Of a stretch of DNA of 64,000 nucleotides, positions 23,124 to 32,460 are shown piece after piece. Position 1 is the first letter of the stretch, and each line of letters begins with the position of its first letter. The notes beneath the pieces were generated by a model. It was not told where the DNA came from. It saw only the letters and a list, made by a program, of their open reading frames with translations, and did no database searches. The stretch is from Dendrobium chrysotoxum (Eukaryota > Streptophyta > Magnoliopsida > Asparagales > Orchidaceae), in assembly GCA_019925795.1 (NCBI GenBank), contig CM034298.1, positions 54,400,365 to 54,464,364 on the forward strand, in the 5' to 3' direction. Made by a program: the position numbers and the translations under genes.

Positions 23124-25361
23124 TGTAAAATCCGAAAAATGTCAATCGTAAGTGTTGCACGCATTTCGATGCGCCATGACAAAATTTAAGTGAATTTTTA
23201 AAGTCGTCGGATTTCAACGAAAATAATTTTATAAAATAGTACATTAAATTTCGATCGAAACAATATAAAGGACTTATAAAGAATTTCACATAGTTTGAAA
23301 ATAAAAAAAATCATAGAAGTTTTCTAAATTATAAATGAAATGACAAATTACTAAGTAACCCTCCTAGCATGTATAAAACAAATATATTAAAAAGGGCATT
23401 TAAGTCCTTTGGCCTTACCTAACCGTCCAAGGGAGCTTTAAGGGATCGAATCCTTTCGGTCCCTCTAGGATTCGGTCCCTCTTCTTGTTTTTGCGACCGA
23501 ACATGGAGGCGACGGGCTTGGTGATGGGCAAGGCTTTGGCGGCGATTTCCGGCGGCCAATCTTGATGGAAATTGTAGAGGGAGATAAGGGAAGACTAAGG
23601 TATGCTTTAAATTAAGAATTCCTCCATTTCTCTCATCGTTTTTCTTAAGAAAAAAATTCTAGGGTTTTACAAAAACTTAGAATTTCTTTAGAAAATTAAT
23701 AGGGAGTGTTAGGGAAAGTAATTTAACGCAAAAACAAAGTTTTCCCCAAATTTTTTGAGATTGGAGAATTTAGGGTTTTCATGTTTTTGGATTTCAAGAA
23801 AAATCCCTTAATGAATTATGTTCCAAATGCTCTTGGGAACATGTTTAATGAATGAAAGTTAGTATTTTAATGAAAATTTTAAACTTTATGATTTTTTTAT
23901 TAAAATAATCTAAAATGATTAATATAATTATTAATTAAGTTTAAAGAAAACTTTGGCATGTTTTTAAGATGGAAAAAATGAAATTTAGGTTTCCTAAAAT
24001 TTGGGTTATTAATAAATCCGAAAATTCATATTAATAATCATAAAATGTTAAGGTGGTTATTATGGAAATTAAAAATTTCTTTATAGGAAATGAACTAAGT
24101 TATGTTGGGTTCTTCTTAGATCTTAAAAGTGGAAGAGGTGGAAGTGGAGAAGGAAAAGCATCAAGAAGTTGAACTAGTATCCTCGCACGTCGGGTAGTTT
24201 CTTAAAGTAGGTACTTGTATTTAAAGTAAATTTATGTTCTCAAAATTTTCTTGTATATGAAATAATGCATATGTTTAGTTATTAAATTTTCTTTTTCATG
24301 CAACCATCACATGTTAGAATTTTCTTCATATTATTATTCAAGAAAGATTAAATTTTGTATTTATGCTTATGGTTACTGTAAATGTTAAACTTATACCCTG
24401 TAATTGTTAATGAAATGTTAAGTGAGGTGGCATGTTTTTTAAATGAAATTTTAGGTAGACATGAGAATATTTGAGCATGAAACCATTCAAGCAAACATAT
24501 ATGAATTTCTGAATGAATTAATTTCTATGATAAGTATTATGATTGAATGTGCATGATGATCCGGAGTACTAACTGGTAAAGGGCTCTTCGGAGCAAAATA
24601 GTAAAAGGCTCCTCGGAGAAAAAATTGGTAAAGAACTCTTCGGAGTAAATGAAATGTTTGGCCAAATTTGATTTGTGTACCTGATAAGTACAAAACACTG
24701 GTACTTCCGGGACAGGTGTATATTTATATGATTAAGCATATTATGCATTTATGCACTTAAGAATAAACAAAAAAATTATGAATAAAGGATAAGTTATGAA
24801 GAATGGAAAAGTTAAAAAAGGTAAGAAAACTGAGCATGTAGAATGTTATACAATATAGGCATACCCAAATGTCAAGTATGATTATGATTTATTTGTAATT
24901 CTTTTAAATGAAAGTTTTAGCGCTATCAAATGTAAAATTTCATGCATAATGTCCTCTTATTCTTGCTTCATGAATTTATGCTAGATATTTGTTACTTTCT
25001 GAGCGTTGGCTCACCCCTGTTTGTAGGAATGATTTTCAGGAGAACCTGTTAAGGATTAATGGCAGAGAGACCATTTACTTACCAGCGTAGAGGAATTCAA
25101 GGAAGCAGGTTTTTATAGATAATTGTTGTAATGTGTTAATTGATGTGCCTTGGACTATTGTAATATTTTCAATTTATGTTTTAAGAGATTTTATGTTTTG
25201 ATGTATTAGAGATATTTGGTTTGGAAGTTTAGTGGCTCTTTCTTACACTGTAATTGGATGATTATTTTGTTTGTCATTTATGAAATGAAAAATTAAGTGT
25301 TCTCCGTACGACCGTCTGTTCCCACCTCGTTAATTCAGGCTAATCAGGCTGGGTCGTGACA
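23124..25361 (+). mobile_element. Solo LTR of a Tekay-like element (inner level)
   Basis: TGTAAAATCC to GTCGTGACA, 2,238 bp, with a near-perfect 5-bp duplication (CCGGC before, CCAGC after). It is inserted in the chromovirus LTR after TTTGGCCGGC. It contains no internal domain, so it arose by LTR-LTR recombination. It shares its start, end and a tandem repeat with the minus-strand copy that surrounds it. Confidence 0.85.
24574..24650 (+). repeat. ~26-bp minisatellite inside the Tekay LTR, three units
   Basis: Units of the form GGTAAAGGGCTCTTCGGAGC repeat three times with small changes. The outer LTR carries the same array inverted at 26630-26720 with four units. Confidence 0.85.
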
Positions 25362-25760
25362 CCAGCCCCCTCCCTATCCTTTTCTCTCTCCAATTAATTC
25401 TCTCCCTCTATTAATTGAGACCCATTAAACCCCAATTAATCGTCGGCCCCTCCTCTCTCCAATCTCAATTAGTTAATCTCCCATTAAAGGAAATTTGAAA
25501 TTCAAAACTTCCCTCCTTTTCCCCTTGAAACCTGAATTAAAATTTCAGATTTCAACTTAAGATCTGAAATTAAATTTCAGATTTTAATTTATTTCCCTCC
25601 ACCCACCAAAACCAAATCCTGAAATTGAAGTGGGCTATTTCCCCTAGCCTTGGCCGGAATTCCCACAACCACTTCTCCCTCCACTACCTCTCTACTCTCT
25701 TGCTAGAAATACCACCCAAGAAAGAAGATCCTCCACCACTTGGCCTACTTCTTACCATGC

Positions 25761-26060
25761 ATGGCCGATCCGGATGTTGATCACGGATTCGTATTCAATT
25801 CTCAAGGACAAATTGATGTATTGAATTCATCTTTCTTTGACATCAATTGGGACATCGATTTTACCGTGGAAGATTACGTCAACAGAATATTCTTCTACTT
25901 GACAAACGCCATCGACGACTACTATCATCCAACCCAGTGGCAACTTCGACATCGTCCACCTACTCCTCCAACCCCGGCTAACTTCTCCCTGGACGGTATC
26001 GTAAGCTCCCCCTTTCTTCTAGTGGCATCGTCAATATTGCTAAAATTCTTCTTCCGCTAA
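25761..26060 (+). CDS. LTR-encoded ORF, diverged homologue
   Basis: An ATG at 25761 opens about 99 codons inside the old chromovirus solo LTR. The protein aligns with the ORF of the young LTRs at 31399 and 38272: both share IDxLxSxFFD, a D-rich stretch, TVExYxxRI, IDD and QWxL. I know no domain. The frame has stayed open while the surrounding LTR has diverged heavily, which suggests selection at some stage. No membrane segment or catalytic motif is obvious. The C-terminal third is not alignable. Confidence 0.5.
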   Translation: MADPDVDHGFVFNSQGQIDVLNSSFFDINWDIDFTVEDYVNRIFFYLTNAIDDYYHPTQWQLRHRPPTPPTPANFSLDGIVSSPFLLVASSILLKFFFR

Positions 26061-26629
26061 GCCATAGAGAAATTGAGTGAGGGAAGCTCAAGGTGAACGT
26101 TCTATATATTAACCATTGGATTTTTGTTTCGGCATATTTAGTTTTACTTCAACTTTTGTTATTGTTTTAATTGTCTTGCTATCCTAGTTTGTAACTGCAT
26201 GCCTAAACAAATTTCAACTGAGAATTTCTAGAATTTACAAATTGTGAAACATTAATCTTCTACATTGGCTAGCTTATACAATTTATTATTATTATTTCCC
26301 AGCAATTTCTAATTGTATCACATCAGAAAATACATTATGTATGCTATTTTCATATTTCAGTGCATAAATAACTAAAGAAAAAAATAATACAAATGTCATG
26401 AATTCGTATCGTTATGCTTATTATGTATGTCATCCTAAATGACCATTTTCTTTTTCTTTTCACATGTCAATAACCTTTTTCATTTTCTATTTTTTTTATA
26501 ATTTCCTTTATGCTCTTTATGCATATAATACTTATCAATATCTCATACACTCGTAACGAAAGTATCAAAAATTTGTATTGATCAAGTACACATTCACTTT
26601 GGCAATTGCTTTCATTTTTTATTATTTGT

Positions 26630-26720
26630 TTCGAAGAACCCTTTACCAATTGCTCCAAAGAGCCCTTTACCATTTGCTCCAAAGAGCCATTTACCAATTG
26701 CTCCGAAGAGCCCTTTACCA
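26630..26720 (-). repeat. ~26-bp minisatellite of the outer Tekay LTR, four units
   Basis: AGAGCCCTTTACCATTTGCT-type units repeated four times, the reverse complement of the array at 24574-24650. It explains the repeated GSLEQLVK-like peptide of a spurious minus-strand ORF here. Confidence 0.85.
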
Positions 26721-28070
26721 TATGGATACTCCATGTCAACATAACAATTCTTTCATACATCATTTTATTGTAAGAGATATAATAGCATTCATTCAACCAT
26801 ATGTTTCTATCTAATGTGATGTTTTTATGCACTTCTACATGTAGTCATTTGAAAAAAACTAAAGGAGCATGCTACATTATTCATCATTTCTTGTATCAAT
26901 ATATAGTATGAAAGGAAAGAACATGTTATTTTCAACTGAATAAAAATACTAAAATATAAGATATTTTCTTATAAAATTTAGAGAAGAAGAAATATGAAAT
27001 TAAAAGAAGTACAAGTACCTATCTCAATAAGTAATAATTCTTATATGTGTGAAATACGCCATTTATGCTTGTGGCATCTATCTTCTCTTATTTCCAACAC
27101 CTAAAATAATGCAAACCTTTATTACTTAATCATTAAACATAATTCATTTTCCTTTAATATTTTAATATTAATTATTTTCGGATTTAATTAAACCCTAATT
27201 TTTAAAAATCCAAATTATTGTGTAAATCCATAATTTTCCTATTTTAACACTTTACCATTTCCTAAATTAAATTAAAATAATCTCTATTTAGGTTTTTTTA
27301 AATTAAAAATTAAGAAAATTGGAAATTTGTGAAAAACCCTAATTTTCACCATTAAAAACTTTCCTAAGACCATTTGGAACAATATTAGTTAAGAAATTTT
27401 CATATAATTCAAAATTTGGAAAACCCCTAATTTTAGAAACCTAACAAAATTTGGGGAAAACTTCAAATTTGTGGTTAAAATCCATCCTCAAACTTTCCTT
27501 AACATTCTCCTCGAAAAATTCTAAGTTTTGGAGAAGCTCTAAAATTTTCACCTCAAGAAATCTAAGCGAAATGAGAAATTTCTAGGTTTAGAAACATACC
27601 TTTTCTTTCCCTAAGCCTTCCTCTTTAATTTCCCCCAAAGATGGTCGCCGGAAACCGCCGCCGCCGCCACCCTACACCTTGTCGTCGCCTCCCTCTCTCT
27701 GTTTCCTCTTGTTCGACCGAATGGAGTGTCGTGAGATGAGAAGGAACCGAAAGGATTCGGTCCCTTTAAGTCTCTTGGACGGTTGGGATAATGCCATAAG
27801 ACCTAAATACCCTTATTAATTTTATTTTCATGAAGACTAAAAGGGGCTATTAAGTAATTTTCCATTTAATTATCTTTGTCGATTTCTAATTTTAAATCCA
27901 TGTGAAATTAACCCTAAGTTCTTTATATCAAAACGATCAAAATTAAATATAGAATTTTATAAAATTTATTTCGTCGAAATCCGACAACTTCGAAAATTTG
28001 ACTATTTTTGTCGTGGTGCGCCGCAACACGTCGTTACGCTCGATTTAGTATTTTCGGGTTTTATAGTTAA

Positions 28071-29010
28071 TTGGGTAGGATGCCTTACATAGAATGCCTA
28101 CTACTAATTACTGCATTTTCCTATGTGGATATCTAATCAATTAAAAAAACAAGAAGCAATAAGTGATCGCGAAGTCTAGCATCGATGCCAAATTATGGGC
28201 AATGATCTAAAGGATTTGTGAATTATTATTACAACAACAACATCAAGCCTTTATCCCACTATGTGGGGTCGACTACATGAATCCTTTTTCTCCATTGTGT
28301 CATGTTAAGAGTCAAATTTTCATTTAGATCTAATAAATAAATGTCATTTCTAATATTTTCTAACAAAGTCTTTTTAGGTCTACATCTACTTTTCTTAATA
28401 TAGGTCAAATCTACTACATCTACTCTCCTAACCGGGTCATTGGAAGGCCGCCGTTTTATGTGACCAAACCATCTAAGGCGACTCTCTCTAATCTTATCAT
28501 CCACTGGAGCTACTATAACCTTTTCAAGTACATGCTCGTTTCGTATCCTGTCTCTAAGAGTAAAGTCAGTCATCCACCTAAGCATCCTCATCTCTGCAAC
28601 ACTTAACTTAATATTATGATTCTCTTTTAATGGTCAACATTCTGCGCCATAAAGCATTGCAGGTCTAACCACCATCTTATAGAATTTTCTCTTAAGTTTG
28701 TGTGGTACTTTTCTATCACAAGCTATTTGTGAATTATTATAGATCAAAATTATTCAAGATGAGTTAGAATAAAATGAGAATATACTATGAAGTTATACTG
28801 AGATAACAAATCAACCATCAAAATTAACATGACCAAACCAAATACATAAAAATCAATCGACATTATATCAAAGAAAAATTAAAGAGAACTAATATATATC
28901 TCATATTTCCAAAGAGACAAGCAATTGGTAGGCATCCTAACCAAAGGATTACCAAGCTCAACATTTCAAAATATCACCTCCAAGTTAGGTATGGAAAAAA
29001 ATCTGCTTTG
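28071..29010 (+). pseudogene. Copia RNase H remnant, split by a LINE
   Basis: It resumes where 21823 stopped. The part before the LINE has many stops but keeps the spacing of the copia segment after ADW (GYCTF.. WxSKKQ). After the LINE, from 28741, it reads TKYIKINRHYIKEKL (family TKHIEIDRHFIREK) near 28840-28885 and ISKYHLQVRYG near 28965. A purine-rich tract then leads into the 3' LTR at 29026. Confidence 0.7.
28230..28724 (-). mobile_element. 5'-truncated RTE LINE with 16-bp target duplication
   Basis: ATTTGTGAATTATTAT occurs at 28214-28229 and again at 28725-28740. Between them, on the minus strand, is the C-terminal end of the RTE polyprotein (MRMLRWMTDFTLRDRIRNE, then ESRLRWFGHIKRRP) and a 3' tail of TTG repeats. 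Only the last 495 bp inserted. It interrupts the copia RNase H. Confidence 0.93.
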
Positions 29011-29025
29011 CAACTAGAGGAGTAT

Positions 29026-29313
29026 TGGCGGTGTCAGGGGCCAACTTAGCAATCAGAGAGGATTGCAAAGCTAACCGCCCATCTAGCCATCCATCGATTG
29101 CGAATCGTGGGATTTAAGGAGAGCCATAATCCCTCTCAGAGTTTTAGAAAAACAAATGTGAGCGCGATGTAGAATAAATTTCTTAATTCATAATGTAATT
29201 AGAAGTTTTCATGAGTAGAACGAACCAATTGTAATCAAGAATCCTATGCATAATTAAAGGGGCAAGACCCCCAATGAAATACACATAAATTCAAATCATT
29301 TCTCCTCTCTTCA
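29026..29313 (+). repeat. Copia 3' LTR, diverged
   Basis: Starts after AGAGGAGTAT and shares ordered blocks with 10558-10815, best over CAATTGTAAT to AAATACACATAAA. The end is approximate. Confidence 0.6.
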
Positions 29314-29471
29314 AAATTCATGTTAGCAAATTATATTGGGGGCATTGAAAGGAATCCGTCTCTATAAAGAGCTCAAAGTTCAAGCATATAGTCGGATTTA
29401 CCTCCATTGGTGTCAATTTTGTTCTCAGAAGAGCTTAAGACAAATACATAAATAAATATAAAGATACATAC

Positions 29472-29543
29472 AGTTGCTCGAGTTATTCCAGGAAGGCAAT
29501 AATCAGCATGCGGTGTTGATACAATTCCTTTCTTAACCATGAA
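29472..29543 (-). CDS. Host gene exon 14
   Basis: 24 codons from FMVKKGIVSTPHADY to CLPGITRAT. Acceptor CAG|TTCATG, donor ACT|GTATGT. LPGITR is a class IV aminotransferase signature. The next exon is 19.3 kb away. Confidence 0.93.
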
Positions 29544-29628
29544 CTGCAAAGACATATGACTTGAGATGTTAATCAGATTTTGAAGGTCTGATGGTTCCTC
29601 ACAAGAAACTTATATCATAGTGCCTCAC

Positions 29629-29712
29629 AATGTTTGTAGCATTAGTTTCAGACACGAAGCCATCTTTATCAAGCATGATTGCATCATCTGCCTGAGCAAG
29701 GTTACCTTCAAC
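29629..29712 (-). CDS. Host gene exon 13
   Basis: 28 codons from VEGNLAQADDAIMLDKDG to SETNATNI. Acceptor CAG|GTTGAA, donor ATT|GTGAGG. The SExxxxN motif holds the Glu that contacts the PLP ring nitrogen in this class. Confidence 0.93.
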
Positions 29713-29803
29713 CTGCAGTTTCATATGATCTAGGTATAACACAAAGAAAACATAAGCGAAATAAATTGAAGTTCTACAAAAATATATGGGCACTAAAGAC
29801 AAC

Positions 29804-29857
29804 CTTCGCCAATATATTGTTGATGAGATTGTTATGGTGGATTTTTGAATCTACACT
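29804..29857 (-). CDS. Host gene exon 12 (candidate PLP lysine)
   Basis: 18 codons, SVDSKIHHNNLINNILAK. Acceptor CAG|AGTGTA, donor AAG|GTTGTC. The Lys of SKIHHNN aligns, from family knowledge, with the Schiff-base lysine of fold-type IV enzymes. Confidence 0.92.
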
Positions 29858-30247
29858 CTGCAATATTGTAAGAAAAAATAATAAATGAATAAAGACAAAT
29901 AAGACGTTAAAATTTTTTTGAAGACTTTAAATGAAAGATTACATCAAGGTGAAATGTAATTCTTGCATGGATATGAACAGAGACGATGCCAGCTCACACA
30001 ATCACTATTAAAGCAAATTAATATTTTGTTAGTTGGTATTGCAAGAAAGAGATACAAACGTGGGAGTAGCAGCAAACCAGATGACATCCTTATCCCCTTT
30101 GGTACCTTTTAATTATTTTTGAGTAGGGAATGTGTAGCTTCAAAGAATTCATATCTAAATCAAGAGAAGGGATATCAAGAGGACCGCCCAACAGTGATAG
30201 GCATTGCCCCGGTGGAATGAGGTATGTTTTTGGTCTTTGTAGCAAGG
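29858..30247. other. Intron 11, 3' end on the gene strand
   Basis: Nothing recognised. It runs from the CAG acceptor of exon 12 to the chromovirus insertion point, where CTTTC (30248-30252) is the target duplication. Confidence 0.6.
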
Positions 30248-30453
30248 CTTTCTGATGAGGACATCCATACTTGAAAGGTTTATTGTAGGCGTGGCCGTCG
30301 ATCTACGGCCACGATCGAGTCTTTATATTTCTAAGTTTATTATGTTGTTTTAGTTCTTTTATTTCTGTTAACTGTTTTACCCTTACTTAAGGGAGTTGTT
30401 TATAAGCCCTAGGGGCAACGTCGTCTTTTCTTTCTTGAGTCTTTGTATGAGGC

Positions 30454-30462
30454 TTATATATA
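30454..30462 (+). promoter_or_regulatory. TATA box of the chromovirus LTR
   Basis: TTATATATA in GAGGCTTATATATAGCC. The same box lies at 37359-37367 in the 3' LTR, and a related one sits in each minimal element's LTR. Confidence 0.6.
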
Positions 30463-31398
30463 GCCCCTTTATTCTCTTTTGTTGATGATGAATAGTTATT
30501 ACAAAAAAAATTCCTGCACTTGTGTTGTAAGCTTGAGCGTTGAGAGCTTTGGAAGAAGATTCCTAGGAGAGAAAGATTGTGCATCACCCACCAACCTAGA
30601 CGTGTCGGGTTCGTGGTTCATCTAGTGCTCTCCTTTCCCTCTCCCCTCTTCTCACCGCCAGCCTCCTCACTTCCCAACTCCCACCACCGGCCACCTCCCC
30701 CCCCCCCCCCCCCCCCACACCAACCCCACGGCCCAATTCCCCTCTCCCTCACCCGACCCCCTCTCCCTCCTCCCCCACCCGTCGGCCACCCAACGCCCCT
30801 TACTCTCTCACAAGCCGCCGGCCCCTCCCTCCAATCTCTCTTCCTAATTGGGGTTTCCTAAATTACTTTAATGTATATTTGGAAAGTCTTTGAATTTGAA
30901 TTCAATTGAATTCAATATTTAATACTTTACTTTCCTAATCTACCAAATCTATTTTTGAAAGGTTACTTAAATTAACTCCTATTTGAATTTAATTTGAATA
31001 GAATTAATTCACAACTTTCCAAATACTCATATCTTAATTTAAGTAACCCCAACTCATTCCCTAAATCCCTCCCCCTCCACTTAATGCCGCCGGCCCCATC
31101 CCCATGCCGCCGTCCCCTTCCCTCTCTCTCTCTCTCCAATCTCCCTTCCCCCATTAAATCCTAATTTCCTATTCTAGCTCCCTCCCCAAATTCAAAATTC
31201 TGAAAATAAATTCAGAATTTGGAAACTTTAACCCCTCCATATCCTAACCCTAATTTTCCCTAACCCCTCTCCACTTGGCCGGCCACCCTCTCCCCTCTTC
31301 CACTTGGATCCCTAAGTAAGAACCCTAATTTTCCAAGGGCAAAGCTTCAAGGCAGTAAGGATCTCTCCTCTTCACCCACTCTTCTTTCCCTGACATGA

Positions 31399-31725
31399 AT
31401 GGAAGTCCCCGAATGGGACTACGGGTTGGTACTTGACGACGACGACAACATCGACATCCTCCGCTCTCCATTCTTCGATGTCAGATTTGATTTCGACAAC
31501 ACCGTCGAAGAATACTTCGACCGAATCCACATCACTTTGGTGGATACGATTGACGATCAATGGACGAAGGGACAGTGGACCATCCTCGGCCGGATTACGA
31601 CTTCTTCCCCTCCGGATACTTCCCTACTCAAAGGCTACTACATTCAATTTCTACGATTCATCACCAACACCATCGGCATTCAAGGGGATATCATCCGACG
31701 ACGATTCCATTTCCGATTAAGGTGA
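31399..31725 (+). CDS. LTR-encoded ORF (5' LTR copy)
   Basis: 108 codons from MEVPEWDYGLVLDDDDN. It is acidic at the N-terminus, with IDILRSPFFD, NTVEEYFDRI, IDDQWTKGQW and a basic C-terminus (GDIIRRRFHFRLR). It lies downstream of the LTR TATA box, so it could sit in the leader of the genomic transcript, ahead of gag. Its counterpart at 38272 has only a handful of residue changes. The old solo LTR at 25761 keeps a homologous frame. No known domain. Confidence 0.5.
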   Translation: MEVPEWDYGLVLDDDDNIDILRSPFFDVRFDFDNTVEEYFDRIHITLVDTIDDQWTKGQWTILGRITTSSPPDTSLLKGYYIQFLRFITNTIGIQGDIIRRRFHFRLR

Positions 31726-32099
31726 ACTTTCTTCCCTCATCAATTATTTCTTCTTCCTCCTCACCTTATAGGTGGTGACGAATTCGCAACAAGGTCAAGG
31801 CCGTTTAATTTGCTAAAAGCTTAGTAAACGTAGGGTATTTTGAGTGCTCCTTCATGTTACTTATCTTGTTGTTAATTGAGGGATTATGAATGAACATCTA
31901 TTATGTTAGCTTTAATTTGATTTTCCAATCTATTTGTTTGCTCAAGCACTTTTAATGAGATTTGGCCTAAACGCAAGCATCCCTCCTTTGTTTTATTTTA
32001 TCGTTCTAGATTGCTAGTAGTTTAATCAAGCAATTGCTCTTCTAAATAAACCGTGCAAAATCCAATTTTCAATCAAAACGTATTAAGTTCTGCATCACC

Positions 32100-32111
32100 T
32101 GGTATCAGAGC
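32100..32111 (+). promoter_or_regulatory. Primer-binding site, initiator tRNA-Met type
   Basis: TGGTATCAGAGC, five bases after the LTR end. This is the usual plant initiator-methionine primer site. Confidence 0.92.
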
Positions 32112-32460
32112 ATTGTTAACCTAGGATTGCATGCTAGAAAATCACCCTAGGTTGCTACCTTGCTAGTCTATTTAATTTTGCATGCATCGCATCTTTAAAA
32201 TTATTTAAAATTTTATTTTTGTTTGCTGTCCTTTAATTTCCTGCACGCATTTAGTGAACTTTAAGGTCTTTTCTTTAGTGTCTAAGTGTTGGTCTTAACC
32301 CTACAACCTTGCTACTTGTTTAGGAACCTTAACACCCTAGTATAGAGTGTTGTCCCTAAGTTTCCTGCAGCAGTTAGTAACATTTTAGGGTGTATTTCCT
32401 GCACCTACACTTGCTGTCCACTCTTAGTTGTCACCCCCAAACCCTCCCTAGTGCTTAGCA

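Larger units (their letters stand above)
22235..26325 (+). mobile_element. Solo LTR of the chromovirus family (middle level)
   Basis: It starts TGATGAGGACATC like the LTR at 30253 and shares the order of CGGCTACGATC, a TATATAA box near 22444, GAGAGCTTT and pyrimidine-rich CCGGC segments, ending CATCA. GAAAA flanks both sides (22230-22234 and 26326-26330). Without the inner Tekay LTR and its duplication it is about 1,848 bp, nearly the 1,842 bp of the complete copy. It is strongly diverged, so older, and carries an LTR ORF at 25761-26060. Confidence 0.82.
21824..28065 (-). mobile_element. Solo LTR of a Tekay-like element (outer level)
   Basis: The left end TGTCACGACC is the reverse complement of the GGTCGTGACA end of the plus-strand LTR at 25361. 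The right end ..GGGTTTTATA reverses to TATAAAACCCG, matching that LTR's TGTAAAATCCG start with one end base mutated. GTTAA flanks both sides (21819-21823 and 28066-28070). After removing the nested insertion (22235-26330) about 2.15 kb remains, close to the 2.24 kb of the inner copy. No internal region is present. It sits inside the copia RT/RNase H. Confidence 0.85.
10558..29313 (+). mobile_element. Old Ty1/copia element, heavily nested
   Basis: Two diverged but alignable LTR-like blocks (10558-10815 and 29026-29313) flank decayed copia coding sequence: a possible gag start near 11072, pre-RT and RT at about 20060-21823, and RNase H at 28071-29010. The 3' block follows a purine-rich AGAGGAGTAT, as expected of a copia polypurine tract. 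About two thirds of the span is later insertions. I found no target duplication, and the 5' interior (gag to integrase) is missing or replaced. The outer ends are approximate. Confidence 0.7.
30253..32094 (+). repeat. Chromovirus 5' LTR
   Basis: Runs from TGATGAGGACATCC to TTCTGCA, 1,842 bp. It contains a TATA box, a 20-base C run (30697-30716), pyrimidine-rich CCGGC stretches and the ORF at 31399-31725. Confidence 0.93.

Noticed and set aside
26467..26832. 121-codon minus-strand ORF with GSLEQLVKG repeats
   Set aside because: The repeats are the LTR minisatellite, and the complementary strand is also open. It is not conserved in the other Tekay LTR.
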